DNA of 64,000 nucleotides from Chloroflexota bacterium (GCA_017853275.1 JAFMJV010000004.1:46532-110531), one strand, 5' to 3'. Counted from the stretch's first letter, positions 1 to 10,627 are shown. Numbers and translations are program-made. Notes: generated by a model not told the origin, from the sequence alone.

Positions 1-104
1 CGACGCGACGGAGGACGGCACGCGTCGGATACGCTACGCGCTCCCGCCACGGGGGCGCGCATCCACACGGAGGCCGGCCCGCGCCGGCCGGGAGCGGAGC
101 GGAG

Positions 105-1220
105 ATGCCAGAGGCGATGACGGAGACGAGCCAGCCGCTGCTGAGCGTTCGGGACCTCCACGTCGAGTTCGTGGGGCGGAACCGGACCGTCCGCGCCGTT
201 CGCGGCCTGAGCTACGAGATACGGGCGGGCGAGACCCTCGCGATCGTCGGCGAGTCCGGATCGGGGAAGAGCGTGAGCGCCCTCACCCTCCTCGGCCTCC
301 TCCCGCCGCGCACCTCGCGGGTCCCGCGCGGGAGCGTCATCTTCGAGGGGCAGGAGCTGATCGGCCTCTCCACCGCCCAGCTCTCGCGGATCCGCGGGGC
401 GCGGATCGCGATGATCTTCCAGGACGCGCTCTCCAGCCTCAACCCGGTCCTCACGATCGAGCGCCAGATCACGGAGGCCCTGGAGACCCATACGGACCTC
501 ACCTCGTCCCAGGCGCACGCGCGAGCCCTGGAGCTTCTCCAGCTGGTGGGGATCCCGGACGCGGAGCGGCGCCTGAAGGAGTACCCGCACCAGTACAGCG
601 GCGGGATGCGCCAGCGGGCGATGATCGCGATCGCGCTCAGCTGCCAGCCCTCGCTCCTCATCGCGGACGAGCCCACCACCGCGCTCGACGTGACGATCCA
701 GGCGCAGATCCTCAGCCTCATCGCCCGGCTCCGTTCCGAGCTCGGGATGGCGGTCCTCCTCATCACCCACGACCTCGGCACGGTGGCGGGGCTCGCGGAC
801 CGGATCGCCGTGATGTACGCGGGCCGGATCGTGGAGACCGGGCCCACCGAGTCGGTGCTGGCCGACCCCGCCCACCCCTACACGAGCGGGCTCCTCCGCT
901 CCCTGCCCCGCCTGGACGACCCGCGGGGGATGACGCTCCGGCCGATCGAGGGGACCCCACCCGACCTCGCCACGGACCTCCCCGGCTGCCCCTTCGCCCC
1001 CCGCTGCATGTGGCGTGAGGAGGTCTGCTGGGCGGACGATCCGCGCCTCCTGCCGGTCCGCGAGGCGGAGAGCGGACGCTCGATCGCCTGCCACCACCAC
1101 CCCACCGCGGAGGAGGCGCGCGCCGGGCGCTCGCTCGTCCCGGGGTTCCGGCCCGCGGACCCCCCGGCCGCGGTGGCGGAGAAGATCGCCGTCGTGGTCC
1201 CCGTGGAGGCCGCCTCATGA
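105..1220 (+). CDS. Oligo/dipeptide ABC transporter ATP-binding protein (DppD/OppD-like)
   Basis: Walker A GESGSGKS, signature [15 protein letters not shown], Walker [14 protein letters not shown]-terminal Cys-containing oligopeptide-ABC tail ([14 protein letters not shown]...C). ATG at 105 or 117. Confidence 0.93.
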   Translation: MPEAMTETSQPLLSVRDLHVEFVGRNRTVRAVRGLSYEIRAGETLAIVGESGSGKSVSALTLLGLLPPRTSRVPRGSVIFEGQELIGLSTAQLSRIRGARIAMIFQDALSSLNPVLTIERQITEALETHTDLTSSQAHARALELLQLVGIPDAERRLKEYPHQYSGGMRQRAMIAIALSCQPSLLIADEPTTALDVTIQAQILSLIARLRSELGMAVLLITHDLGTVAGLADRIAVMYAGRIVETGPTESVLADPAHPYTSGLLRSLPRLDDPRGMTLRPIEGTPPDLATDLPGCPFAPRCMWREEVCWADDPRLLPVREAESGRSIACHHHPTAEEARAGRSLVPGFRPADPPAAVAEKIAVVVPVEAAS

Positions 1221-2302
1221 GCATCGCGGAGACGACCGGCGCGGCAGCCCCGGAGATGCCGGGGGATCTCCTCCGGATCCGGGACCTGCGCGTCCACTTC
1301 CCGATCACCTCGGGGATCCTCCAGCGCCGCTCCGGCTGGGTCCGCGCGGTGGATGGCGTCGACCTCTCGATCCAGCCCGGCGAGACGCTCGGGCTCGTCG
1401 GGGAATCGGGCTCCGGGAAGACGACGATCGGACGCGCGATCGTCCGCCTCAACGAGCCCCGGACCGGGACGATCGAGCTCGACGGGACGAACCTGCTCTC
1501 CCTCGAGGGACGCGAGCTGCGTGCCCGCCGGCGGGACGTCCAGATGGTCTTCCAGGACCCCTACTCCAGCCTCGACCCGCGCCACACCGTGGGCGAGATC
1601 CTGAGCGAGCCGCTCAGCGTCCACGGGCTCGCCACCGGGTCCGCCCGCCATGACCGGATCGCGGAGCTCCTCACGATGGTCGGGCTCGACCCGGCCTTCA
1701 TCGAGCGCTTCCCCCACGAGTTCAGCGGCGGCCAGCGGCAGCGGATCGGGATCGCCCGCGCGCTTGCGGTGGAGCCCCGCCTGATCGTGGCGGACGAGCC
1801 GGTGAGCGCGCTCGACGTCTCGGTCCAGGCGCAGGTGATCAACCTCCTCGAGCACCTCCAGGACCGGATGGGGCTCACCTACCTCTTCATCGCCCACGAC
1901 CTCGCGGTGGTCAAGCACATCGCGGACCGGGTCGCGGTCCTCTACCTCGGGAAGGTCGTGGAGATCGGCCCCGTGGACACCCTCTATGCGCATCCCCACC
2001 ACCCCTACACGATCGCCCTCCTCTCCGCGGTGCCGATCCCGGATGCGCGCCTGGAGCGGGACCGGAAGCGGATCATCCTCAAGGGCGATATCCCGAGCCC
2101 CGCGAACCCGCCGAGCGGCTGCCGCTTCCACACCCGCTGCTGGCTGCGCGAGAAGCTCGGGAACCCGGAGCGCTGCGCCGCCGAGGAGCCCGCCCTCCTG
2201 CCGCGCCCGGACCGCCCGGGGCTCGAGACCGCCTGCCACTTCCCGGAGGAAGCGGCGGAGGCGGCGCGTCCCGCGGCGCCCACGGTCGTCGAGCCGGACT
2301 GA
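1217..2302 (+). CDS. Oligo/dipeptide ABC transporter ATP-binding protein (DppF/OppF-like)
   Basis: Walker [25 protein letters not shown]-terminal CRFHTRCWL...C; ATGA overlap with the preceding gene. Confidence 0.93.
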   Translation: MSIAETTGAAAPEMPGDLLRIRDLRVHFPITSGILQRRSGWVRAVDGVDLSIQPGETLGLVGESGSGKTTIGRAIVRLNEPRTGTIELDGTNLLSLEGRELRARRRDVQMVFQDPYSSLDPRHTVGEILSEPLSVHGLATGSARHDRIAELLTMVGLDPAFIERFPHEFSGGQRQRIGIARALAVEPRLIVADEPVSALDVSVQAQVINLLEHLQDRMGLTYLFIAHDLAVVKHIADRVAVLYLGKVVEIGPVDTLYAHPHHPYTIALLSAVPIPDARLERDRKRIILKGDIPSPANPPSGCRFHTRCWLREKLGNPERCAAEEPALLPRPDRPGLETACHFPEEAAEAARPAAPTVVEPD

Positions 2303-2306
2303 GCCG

Positions 2307-3383
2307 ATGGGCCCGGAGCGAACGTCGGCGCGGCTCCTCCCGGATGCCCCCCTCGCGGTCGTCGCGGAGCGCGCCCTCTTCGCGGACGGCGCACCCCGCC
2401 GGCGCTCGGCAGCGAGCCTCGTCCGCCAGGAGGGGAGCGGCCGCCTCCTCCTCGTCTTCTCCCAGACCACGGGCCCGGCGCTGGCGAACGACGCCGCGCT
2501 CATGCTCGCGACCTCGGACGATGGTGGCGCCACGTGGAGCGACCCGTCCGCGATCTACGCCGTGCCGGGCTGGTTCTGCCTCGCGATGGGGGGCCTTGCG
2601 CGGATCGCGGACGACGACATCCGCCTCCTCCTCGGGCGGATCCGGATCGACCTCTCGCTCGGCGGCACGGAGCCGATGACCGGCTGGTTCATCGCGTCTG
2701 CCACGACCCGGGACGGCGGCCGGACGTGGAGCGACCCGGGGCCGGAGATCCGGCTCTTCCCGCACTGGACCGAGCTCTACGGTGCGAGCAACCCGCACCC
2801 CCTCTCGGATGGGCGCCTCCTGTGGGCGACGATGGGGACGGAGGGCCGGGATGTGGGCTGGCACTCCGGCGTCACGTTCACCGGTCCCGGCGGGGACGAC
2901 TTCACACCGCCCACGGTGATCGCGCAGGAGCCCGGGCGGGACTACAGCGATATCGACGTCGTCCGGCTCGCGGACGGCCGCTTCCTCGCCGTGGTCCGGG
3001 AGCACCTGACGCGTCAGAGCGTGCAGTCGTGGTCCGCGGACGAGGGGCGGAGCTGGACGCCGATCGCCCCCACGCCGTTCCTGGGATCGAACATCAAGCT
3101 CCACCGGCTCCCGTCCGGCACGATCGTGTGCGCCTATCGCGACGAGGATCCGGGCCGGCGCGGCGTCTCGCTCAGCTGGAGCCGGGACGGCGGGGCGAGC
3201 TGGACCTTCGGCGGGCAGCTCTACGCGGCGGGCGAGGATGCGCTCCACGAGCCGGGGAGCGTCTGCGGCTACCCGGACGTCGTCGAGCTCGGCGGCGGCC
3301 GGCTTGCCGCCGTCCTCCACACCTACCCCCTCCCGGGGCGCGGCATCGAGCTGCGCTGGATCGAGCTGCGCGACCGGACCTGA
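2307..3383 (+). CDS. Sialidase-like (BNR/Asp-box) protein
   Basis: Four Asp-box-like motifs: SDDGGATW, TRDGGRTW, SADEGRSW, SRDGGASW. ATG at 2307 just after the upstream stop; the track ORF (1986) is an upstream in-frame extension. Confidence 0.85.
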   Translation: MGPERTSARLLPDAPLAVVAERALFADGAPRRRSAASLVRQEGSGRLLLVFSQTTGPALANDAALMLATSDDGGATWSDPSAIYAVPGWFCLAMGGLARIADDDIRLLLGRIRIDLSLGGTEPMTGWFIASATTRDGGRTWSDPGPEIRLFPHWTELYGASNPHPLSDGRLLWATMGTEGRDVGWHSGVTFTGPGGDDFTPPTVIAQEPGRDYSDIDVVRLADGRFLAVVREHLTRQSVQSWSADEGRSWTPIAPTPFLGSNIKLHRLPSGTIVCAYRDEDPGRRGVSLSWSRDGGASWTFGGQLYAAGEDALHEPGSVCGYPDVVELGGGRLAAVLHTYPLPGRGIELRWIELRDRT

Positions 3384-3390
3384 GGGATCG

Positions 3391-3409
3391 CGCGGGCCGG
3401 CGGCCCGCG
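3391..3409. terminator. Bidirectional hairpin between convergent genes
   Basis: Perfect inverted repeat CGCGGGCC-ggc-GGCCCGCG between two convergent stops. Confidence 0.5.
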
Positions 3410-3411
3410 TC

Positions 3412-4599
3412 TCAGCCGAGCGGGGCGGTGCAGTCGACCTCGTGATCCGCGGCCACGTAGGGCCGGAGCGGGACCTGGATCGCGGCCGGGTCGTGGACCG
3501 TCCCACCCACGATCGCGAGGGCGGGGCGCCAGGGGGCCGTGACCACCTCCCCGAGCGCCTCCGCGTCCCGGAGAAGGGTGTCCGGACCCGGACGCAGGAG
3601 CGTGATGTCCGCGCGCGCACCAGGCGCCAGGCTCCCCACGTCGTCCCGCTGGAGGGCGGCCGCGGCGCGGGAGGTGACGGAGGCAAGGACCTCGCCCTCG
3701 CTCATCCCGAGGTGGCGCAGCTTCGCCATCGTCGTGGGCAGGTCGACCACCGGGTAGTCGATGGAGTAGCGGTGGAGGTCCGTGCTGATCGTGTCCGGGG
3801 CGAAGCCCTCCTCGAGCGCCCGGCGTGCCGTCCGCCACGTGAAGCTGCCGCAGCCGTGGCCCACATCGAAGAGGATCCCGCGCCGGCGGGCCTCGCGCGC
3901 GGCGGGGTGGATCCGGCCGTCCGTGTCCAGGATCCCCGTCCCGTTCGCGGTGAGCGCATGGGTGACCACGTCCCCCGGCCGGAGGGCGCGCAGGACGGCC
4001 GGGACATCCGCCCCATCCGCGATGTGGACCATCGCGGGGGTCCCCGCGAGCTCGGCGGCCTCGAGCGCGAGGGTGAGCGCCGCGGTGGTGTTCGCCCCGC
4101 AGGCCTGGGTCCCGATCCGCACCTTCACCCCGACGACGACCTCCCGGTGCGCCCGGATCACCTCCGCCGTCTCCCGCGGGCGGGCGTAGCGGATCTCCTC
4201 GAGCTCGCCCACGACGCTCGCCGCGAGGCCCGCGGCGGCGACATGGATGTAGGCGAGGACGCGGACGGGCGAGCGGTCGATGACGTAGCGGCGGAATGCG
4301 GGGAAGGTCCCGTAGCCCGCGGTCCCGGCGTCCACCGCGGTGGTCGCGCCACCGGCGAGGCTCGCGAGCGGGTCGACGCCGTACGGGCTCGCGTCGTACC
4401 AGTGGCCGTGGAGGTCGATGAGGCCGGGGAGGACGAGCGCCCCCGCGGCATCGATGACCGTGGCGTCCGGGGCGGCCCCGGTCTCCCCCGGGGCACCGAT
4501 CGCGGCCACCCGGCCGTCACGGACGAGGAGGTCTCCCGTGCGGTCGACCCCGCGCCCGGGATCGACGATCCGCCCGCCGCGGAGAAGGAGATCGGACAC
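3412..4599 (-). CDS. Amidohydrolase/deacetylase family metallohydrolase (COG3964-like)
   Basis: PGLIDLHGHWYD metal motif, ATTAVDAGTAGYGTFPAFRRYVID typical of this subfamily; GTG start at 4599 preceded by GGAGG (alternative GTG at 4623). Confidence 0.85.
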   Translation of the reverse strand: MSDLLLRGGRIVDPGRGVDRTGDLLVRDGRVAAIGAPGETGAAPDATVIDAAGALVLPGLIDLHGHWYDASPYGVDPLASLAGGATTAVDAGTAGYGTFPAFRRYVIDRSPVRVLAYIHVAAAGLAASVVGELEEIRYARPRETAEVIRAHREVVVGVKVRIGTQACGANTTAALTLALEAAELAGTPAMVHIADGADVPAVLRALRPGDVVTHALTANGTGILDTDGRIHPAAREARRRGILFDVGHGCGSFTWRTARRALEEGFAPDTISTDLHRYSIDYPVVDLPTTMAKLRHLGMSEGEVLASVTSRAAAALQRDDVGSLAPGARADITLLRPGPDTLLRDAEALGEVVTAPWRPALAIVGGTVHDPAAIQVPLRPYVAADHEVDCTAPLG

Positions 4600-4820
4600 G
4601 GGGCCTCCGGCGATCGCTGCCACGCCCCGGACCGGGACCTCCGGCGGGGACGGCCCCGGGATGGTAGCCGGGTCTCGCGCGCGCTCGCGCGCCCTCCCGG
4701 CGACCCGCGGGACCGCGCAGGATGGCGGCCACGGGGCTTGCAGCGGGTGCTACCCTCCCCATCCGCGAACGGTCGGCCGCAAGTGCGGCGACGTCGCAAG
4801 GAGATCGGAGGAGGTCAGCA

Positions 4821-6479
4821 ATGACGAAGCGAAGCCTGCGGCGGCTTGCCGCAGCCTTCCTGGGCGTCGCGCTTCTCGTCCCGGCAGCGGCGGTGACCCC
4901 CGTCGCAGCCCAGGAGGAGGGCCCGACGGTCACGGGCGCGTGGATCGGCCCGTGCTGCAACGGCGTCGACTGGGTCACCCCGTGGGACGGTGGCGGCGAC
5001 GCGCACTTCTTCAACAAGATCTACAGCCGCCTGACGACCTACGAGGTCGACGGCGACCGCTACGGCGACCTCATCGGCGACCTCGCCGAGTCGTGGGAGA
5101 TCTCGGAGGACCAGCTCACCTGGACCTTCAAGCTCCGCCCGGACGTCACCTGGCATGACGGCGAGCCCTTCACCGCGGAGGACGTCGCCTTCTCCTTCAA
5201 CCTCGCCCTTGACCCGGACAAGAACATGACGGCCGTCTACGGCGCGCCGCTCCAGTCGGTCGTGGGTGCGGACGAGGTCCTCGCGGGCACCGCGGACACC
5301 CTCTCGGGCGTCAACGTGATCGACGATCACACGATCGCGGTCACATTCAAGGCCCCGAACGCGCTCTTCCCGGACTCGATCTCGGAGCTCTTCATCCTCC
5401 CGGAGCACCTCGTCGGCCAGCTCGACGTGGCGACGCTCAAGGAGAACCCGTACTGGGCCGAGGGCCAGGTCGGCACCGGCCCCTTCATGTGGCACGCCTA
5501 CACCCCCGGCGAGTCGGTCGAGCTGAAGGCGAACCCGAACTACTTCCTCGGGGCGCCCAAGATCGGCACGCTCATCCGCCGCAACTTCGTGGACCCGGCG
5601 GCGGCCCTCCTCGCCTTCGACAACGGTGAGATCGACTTCACGTACCTCACCGCGGACGAGGTGGCGCGCGAGAGCGAGAACGCGAACGCGACCGTCTTCC
5701 CCGGCCCGTCCGGCGTGGACAACGTCATCCAGTGCAACCCGGTCAAGGTCCCGGCGTGCGCGAACGATGACTTCCGCCATGCGCTCCTCGCCTCGATCGA
5801 CCGCGAGTCGATCATCGAGAACATCTACGGCGGCGCCGCGGAGATCGTCCCGTGCCTCTACGGCCGGCCGAACCTCCAGGGTGACGTCGCGGCCCAGGAG
5901 TACGACCCCGAGCTGGCGCAGGAGCTCCTCGCCTCGTCGGGCGTCGATGTCGCCTCCATCGGCGAGCTCACCTTCGACACCTACTACACCGATGCGCTCT
6001 CCCTCAACGTCATGACCGCGATCGCCGCGGGCTGGCAGGAGACGCTCGGTCTGACGGTGAAGATCGAGCAGATGGCCGAGGGCTGGGTCGAGCGCTACTA
6101 CGAGCAGGGTGAGTCCGAGATCAGCTTCTTCGGTGCGGCGAACGGCCCCACCGGCGAGCGCGCCCGGAACTACTTCTACTCCAAGTCCGCCCACCCGGCC
6201 GGCAACAACGGCTGGAGCGGCGCGAACGCGTGGCACTACGAGAACCCGGAGCTCGACGCGCTCCTGGACTCCGGTCCGACCGCGTTCGACCCGGCCGAGC
6301 AGGATGCGATCTACCAGCAGGCGTGCCAGATCATGGCGGATGACCTCCCCTGGCTCTACCTCTGGCAGACCGTCCGGTATCACGTCGTCAGCAACAGCCT
6401 GCAGAACGTGATCCTCATCCCGGCCGCCGGCGGTGGGTCGTACTACGACGCCGTCGAGAAGTGGGAGAAGGTCGGGTAA
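4821..6479 (+). CDS. Peptide/oligosaccharide ABC transporter substrate-binding protein (SBP family 5)
   Basis: Signal peptide MTKRSLRRLAAAFLGVALLVPAAAVTPVAAQ; WHDGEPFTAEDVAFSFN family motif; GGAGGAGG upstream of ATG 4821. Confidence 0.93.
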   Translation: MTKRSLRRLAAAFLGVALLVPAAAVTPVAAQEEGPTVTGAWIGPCCNGVDWVTPWDGGGDAHFFNKIYSRLTTYEVDGDRYGDLIGDLAESWEISEDQLTWTFKLRPDVTWHDGEPFTAEDVAFSFNLALDPDKNMTAVYGAPLQSVVGADEVLAGTADTLSGVNVIDDHTIAVTFKAPNALFPDSISELFILPEHLVGQLDVATLKENPYWAEGQVGTGPFMWHAYTPGESVELKANPNYFLGAPKIGTLIRRNFVDPAAALLAFDNGEIDFTYLTADEVARESENANATVFPGPSGVDNVIQCNPVKVPACANDDFRHALLASIDRESIIENIYGGAAEIVPCLYGRPNLQGDVAAQEYDPELAQELLASSGVDVASIGELTFDTYYTDALSLNVMTAIAAGWQETLGLTVKIEQMAEGWVERYYEQGESEISFFGAANGPTGERARNYFYSKSAHPAGNNGWSGANAWHYENPELDALLDSGPTAFDPAEQDAIYQQACQIMADDLPWLYLWQTVRYHVVSNSLQNVILIPAAGGGSYYDAVEKWEKVG

Positions 6480-6504
6480 TCCCGGCCGATCCGGAACGAT
6501 GCGG

Positions 6505-6532
6505 AAGGGCGGCGCTCACGGGCGCCGCCCTT
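6505..6532 (+). terminator. GC-rich stem-loop between SBP and permease genes
   Basis: AAGGGCGGCGC-tcacgg-GCGCCGCCCTT perfect 11-bp stem followed by a pyrimidine tract CCTCTTCCCC. Confidence 0.6.
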
Positions 6533-6560
6533 CCTCTTCCCCGGTAGCCTGACGACGACG

Positions 6561-7517
6561 ATGACGACATTCATCATCCGGCGGATCCTCATCAGCATCC
6601 CGGTCTTCCTCGGGATCACCTTCATCGTCTTCGTCTTCATCGCGCTCGCACCCGGTGATGCGAGCTCCGCCTTCGTGCGGCCCGAGTTCGCGGCCGACCC
6701 GGTCGCGATCGCCAAGGTGCGCGAGCGCCTCGGGCTGGACCAGCCGCTTCCCATCCGCTACATCCGCTGGCTCGGTGCGGCCCTCACGGGCGAGCTCGGC
6801 TACCGGATCGATACCGGTGTCGCGATCGCGGACGACGTCTGGCGGACGCTCAAGAACTCCGCGATCCTCATGGGGACCGCGCTCATCTTCGGGCTCCTCG
6901 TGGGCGTCCCGCTGGGGGTCCTCTCCGCGGTCCGCCAGTACTCCAAGCTGGACTTCCTCCTCACCGGGATCACCTTCCTCGGGATCTCGATCCCCTCGTT
7001 CCTCCTCGGGCTCGGCGGCCTCTGGCTCCTCGGGCTCCAGCTCGACCTCATCCCGATCGGCGGCATGACGACGGTGGGCAAGGAGAACGACTTCTTCGAC
7101 TTCCTGCGCCACCTCGCGCTGCCGGCGCTCATCCTCGGCTTCGGGTATGCCGCGACCTTCCTGCGCTACACCCGCGCCTCGATGCTCGAGGTCATCAACA
7201 GCGACTACATCGCCACGGCGCGCGCCAAGGGGCTCCCGAACCGGATCGTCATCAACCGTCACGCATTCCGGAACGCCCTCATCCCGATCATCACGATCCT
7301 CGCCCTGTCCCTCCCGGAGCTGATCGGCGGAGCGGTCGTCACGGAGCAGGTCTTCACCTGGCCGGGGATGGGCCAGTCGCTCGTGGACGGAGTGGGGAAC
7401 CGCGACTTCTACCTGATCATGGGGATCACCCTCGTCCTCGCCTTCGTCGTCCTTCTCGCGAACCTCATCGCGGACGTCGCGTACGGGTTCGCCGATCCCC
7501 GGATCCGGAGGTCCTGA
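6561..7517 (+). CDS. ABC transporter permease (DppB/OppB-like)
   Basis: Multi-TM; YIATARAKGLPNRIVINRHAFRNALIP EAA-loop motif. Confidence 0.93.
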   Translation: MTTFIIRRILISIPVFLGITFIVFVFIALAPGDASSAFVRPEFAADPVAIAKVRERLGLDQPLPIRYIRWLGAALTGELGYRIDTGVAIADDVWRTLKNSAILMGTALIFGLLVGVPLGVLSAVRQYSKLDFLLTGITFLGISIPSFLLGLGGLWLLGLQLDLIPIGGMTTVGKENDFFDFLRHLALPALILGFGYAATFLRYTRASMLEVINSDYIATARAKGLPNRIVINRHAFRNALIPIITILALSLPELIGGAVVTEQVFTWPGMGQSLVDGVGNRDFYLIMGITLVLAFVVLLANLIADVAYGFADPRIRRS

Positions 7518-7518
7518 G

Positions 7519-8550
7519 ATGTCCGTCCAGGAGCCGCTCGCCGTCACGATCACCCGGCCCACGCGGACCCAGAAGATCGAATCGCCGCGCCGGCGGACGA
7601 TCCGGCGCTTCCTCCGTCACCGGCTCGCGCTCGTGGGGCTGATCGCGATCATCGCGATCATCGTCCTTGCGATCGTGGGCTCGGAGGAAGCCGCGCTCGC
7701 CCAGAACACCGAGATCGCGAACATGCCGCCCGGGACGATCACCTGGACGACGAAGGAGTTCGTGAAGGACATGACGACCTGCACGGACCCGAACGACCTC
7801 TCGACCTGCAAGAACCTCCGTGACGCGAACGGGAAGTCGGTCCGTGCGGAGGTCGAGCACGTCCAGACCTTCCTCCTCGGCACGGACGGCCTGGGCCGGG
7901 ATGTCCTCTCGCGCGTCCTCGTGGGCGGGAGGGTCTCGCTCATCGTCGCCTTCGCCTCCGTCCTCCTCTCCACGCTCATCGGCGTGATCGTGGGCGTCAT
8001 CTCCGGCTACCTCGGCGGACGGACGGACGCGACCCTCATGCGCATCGTGGACGTGGCGCTCAGCTTCCCGGTGATCCTCCTGCTCCTCGTCGTCTCCGCG
8101 CTCATCGGGCCGGGGCTCTCCACGCTCATCCTGATGATCGGCGTGGTGACCTGGGCACGGGGCGCCCGGATCGTCCGTGGCCAGGTCCTCGCGCTCCGGA
8201 GCGCCACCTTCATCGAGGCCGCCAAGGTGATCGGGGTCTCGGACCGGCGGATGATCATCTCCCACGTCCTCCCGAACACGATCGCCCCGATCGTCGTCCT
8301 GGCGACCTTCGGCGTCGCCTCCGTGGTCATCTTCGAGGCGGGCCTCTCGTATCTCGGCCTCGGCATCCAGCCGCCCACGCCGAGCTGGGGGAACCTCGTG
8401 AACGGGGCGCGCACGATCACCGTCCTCGAGCGCTACATCTGGCAGTGGGTCCCCGCGGCGCTCGCGATCGTCACGATGGTGCTCGCGGTGAACTTCGTGG
8501 GGGACGGCCTCCGCGACGCCTTCGACCAGCGCTCCACGAACGACCGCTGA
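7519..8550 (+). CDS. ABC transporter permease (DppC/OppC-like)
   Basis: LGTDGLGRDVLSRVLVGGRVSL and FIEAAKVIGVSDRRMIISHVLPNTIAPI motifs. Confidence 0.92.
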   Translation: MSVQEPLAVTITRPTRTQKIESPRRRTIRRFLRHRLALVGLIAIIAIIVLAIVGSEEAALAQNTEIANMPPGTITWTTKEFVKDMTTCTDPNDLSTCKNLRDANGKSVRAEVEHVQTFLLGTDGLGRDVLSRVLVGGRVSLIVAFASVLLSTLIGVIVGVISGYLGGRTDATLMRIVDVALSFPVILLLLVVSALIGPGLSTLILMIGVVTWARGARIVRGQVLALRSATFIEAAKVIGVSDRRMIISHVLPNTIAPIVVLATFGVASVVIFEAGLSYLGLGIQPPTPSWGNLVNGARTITVLERYIWQWVPAALAIVTMVLAVNFVGDGLRDAFDQRSTNDR

Positions 8551-8571
8551 CGCGCCGCGCGGGCGCGGGGC

Positions 8572-9660
8572 TCAGCCCGCAGCGACCCGGATGACGCGCC
8601 CCTCGCGCACGGAGCGGTAGGCCGCGTCGATCACCCGCAGCGCCGCCAGGAGCCCCGCGCCGGACGCTGCCGGGTCCCGTCCCTCGCGGATCGCGGCCAC
8701 GAGGTCGAGGAGCGCCCGCCGGCCGCCCTCCCCGTAGCCGCCGGCCACCGGGTCCGGGTGCTCGTGGCGCTCCGTGGCGAGGAAGGGCCCGTCCGGCTCC
8801 GGCGCGAGAACGGAGAACCCCTCCCCGGGTCCCATCTCGAGCGATCCCGCGGCACCCCGCAGGGCGAACCAGGTCCGGTAGCCGCGCGCCGGGAGCGCGT
8901 AGGCATCGTGGACGGTGGCGATCCCGCCGCCGGAGAGCCGGATCGCGACGGAGATCGCGTTCTCCACGCCGAGACCCGGGACGGCGACGCGCGCGGCGAG
9001 CGCGCTCACCTCGACCGCCTCCTCGCCACTCAGCCAGAGGAGCGCGTCCACGTCATGGACGCCGAGCCAGGAGAGGATCCCGCCGCCCGCCCCCAGCGGA
9101 TCGAAGATCGGGTTCTCCGCTCCGCGCACCTGGACGGTGGAGGCGGCGAAGACCGCCTCGGCGGAGATCAGCGGCCCGAGCCGGCCGGTCGCCACGAGAT
9201 CGCGGGCGGCCCGCCACGCGCCGGCGTAGCGACGGACGAGGCCGGTCGCCACGCGGACCCCGTTGGCACGCGCGATCGCGAGCGCCGGGGCGAGCTCGTC
9301 CGCGCTCCGGGCGGCCGGCTTGTCCACGAGGAGGTGGACCCCCGCCGCCGCGAGGCGCGCGATCGCGCCGGGTGCCTGCTCATTGGGGAGCATGACGAGG
9401 GCGAGATCGGGCCGGTGCTCCGCGATCAGCCGCTCGAGGTCGGTCTCCGCGGGGAGGGACCGGAGCGGGCCGGGGATCGCCGGGGCGAGGGCAGGGTCCA
9501 CGTAGCGGGGCGCGAGCCGGCGGATCGCGTCCGGGTCCGGATCGTGGAGGGCGACCACCTCCACCGCCTCCGGGCAGAGGAGGGCGGTCTCCGCCCACGC
9601 CGTGACGTGGTAGTGCTCCAGCCCGACGATCGCGAGCCGGAGCGGGCGCGGCGCCTCCAC
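8572..9660 (-). CDS. Gfo/Idh/MocA family oxidoreductase
   Basis: N-terminal Rossmann RLAIVGLEHYHV, VDKPAARSADE (EKP-like motif); GTG start at 9660 just downstream of the DHDPS-family gene. Confidence 0.85.
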   Translation of the reverse strand: MEAPRPLRLAIVGLEHYHVTAWAETALLCPEAVEVVALHDPDPDAIRRLAPRYVDPALAPAIPGPLRSLPAETDLERLIAEHRPDLALVMLPNEQAPGAIARLAAAGVHLLVDKPAARSADELAPALAIARANGVRVATGLVRRYAGAWRAARDLVATGRLGPLISAEAVFAASTVQVRGAENPIFDPLGAGGGILSWLGVHDVDALLWLSGEEAVEVSALAARVAVPGLGVENAISVAIRLSGGGIATVHDAYALPARGYRTWFALRGAAGSLEMGPGEGFSVLAPEPDGPFLATERHEHPDPVAGGYGEGGRRALLDLVAAIREGRDPAASGAGLLAALRVIDAAYRSVREGRVIRVAAG

Positions 9661-9676
9661 CGGGCCGCGGTGCCGG

Positions 9677-10627
9677 CTACGCGGGGACGACGCCGGGGAC
9701 GCCCGTCTCGATGAGCATCTGCCGGGCGCGGTCGCGGTACTGCGCGCGGACATCCCGCGTGGGCGGGCGGCAGCGCGAGGAGGGGAGGCCCACGAGCTCC
9801 ATGCACAGCTTGTCCATGTAGCCGTCGCCCGAGGTGTAGGACTCCATCTCCCACCACAGCTTCATGTAGGGGTAGAGGACGTCCATGATGTCCTTCTGGG
9901 CCGCCTCGTACTCGTGCCGCTCGAGCTTCTGCCAGAGGGCGACCGCCCACTGCGGCCAGTGATTCGCGATGTGGATCTCGATCGAGCGCGCACCGAGCAT
10001 GTGGCTGATCGGGAAGCGGCACTGGTTGTCGATGATCGAGAAGCGATCCGAGAAGCGCTGGACGACGCCCTCGAAGGCGAGCTGCATCCCGTCCGGCGCG
10101 GACCACTTCAGGGAGTCCACGTTCGGGATCCGGGCGAGCTTCTCGACCATCCCCTCCGTGACCCCTGCCGAGGTCCAGTAGGTGTTGTAGATGATGAGAC
10201 CCACGTTCGCGGCGCTTGCGGCCGCCTCCACGTACTCCAGGAAGTCGCCTTCCGTGTGGCCGAAGTAGAAGGGGGGCGAGACCTGGACGAAGGTGCAGCC
10301 GATCCGCTCCGCGGCCTTCACGAGCCGGACGAGCTCGCCGGTGCTCGTCGTCTGGCCGCCCATCGCCACGGGGATCGCGCCGTTCGCCGCCTCCACGACG
10401 GTCTCCGCCACGGCGACGCGCTCGTCGAAGCTCATCGTGGAGAAGTCGCCGGCGGCGCCGCCGGCGAGGAGGACGCCGGTCCCCTCGCGCACGCCCCCGT
10501 CGAGGAGGAAGCGGACGTGGCGCTTCATCCCGTCGAGGTTGAGCGGCAGGCCGGGCTCGTCCTTGAACTGGGTCGGGACGGTGGTGTAGCAGCCGGTCAG
10601 CCGGGCTGCGCGGGCGGAAAGGCTCAT
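9677..10627 (-). CDS. Dihydrodipicolinate synthase/N-acetylneuraminate lyase family protein
   Basis: TIM-barrel lyase: GVREGTGVLLAGGAAGDFSTMSFDERVAV, GLIIYNTYWTS, DSLKWS (Schiff-base Lys position); ATG 10627. Confidence 0.85.
   Translation of the reverse strand: MSLSARAARLTGCYTTVPTQFKDEPGLPLNLDGMKRHVRFLLDGGVREGTGVLLAGGAAGDFSTMSFDERVAVAETVVEAANGAIPVAMGGQTTSTGELVRLVKAAERIGCTFVQVSPPFYFGHTEGDFLEYVEAAASAANVGLIIYNTYWTSAGVTEGMVEKLARIPNVDSLKWSAPDGMQLAFEGVVQRFSDRFSIIDNQCRFPISHMLGARSIEIHIANHWPQWAVALWQKLERHEYEAAQKDIMDVLYPYMKLWWEMESYTSGDGYMDKLCMELVGLPSSRCRPPTRDVRAQYRDRARQMLIETGVPGVVPA

Noticed and set aside
9677-10627. Assigning the first DHDPS-family gene as dapA or nanA and the region as sialic-acid catabolism
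   Set aside because: Family is functionally promiscuous; the only support is the Asp-box protein ~7 kb away. No NanE/NanK/NagB genes present.
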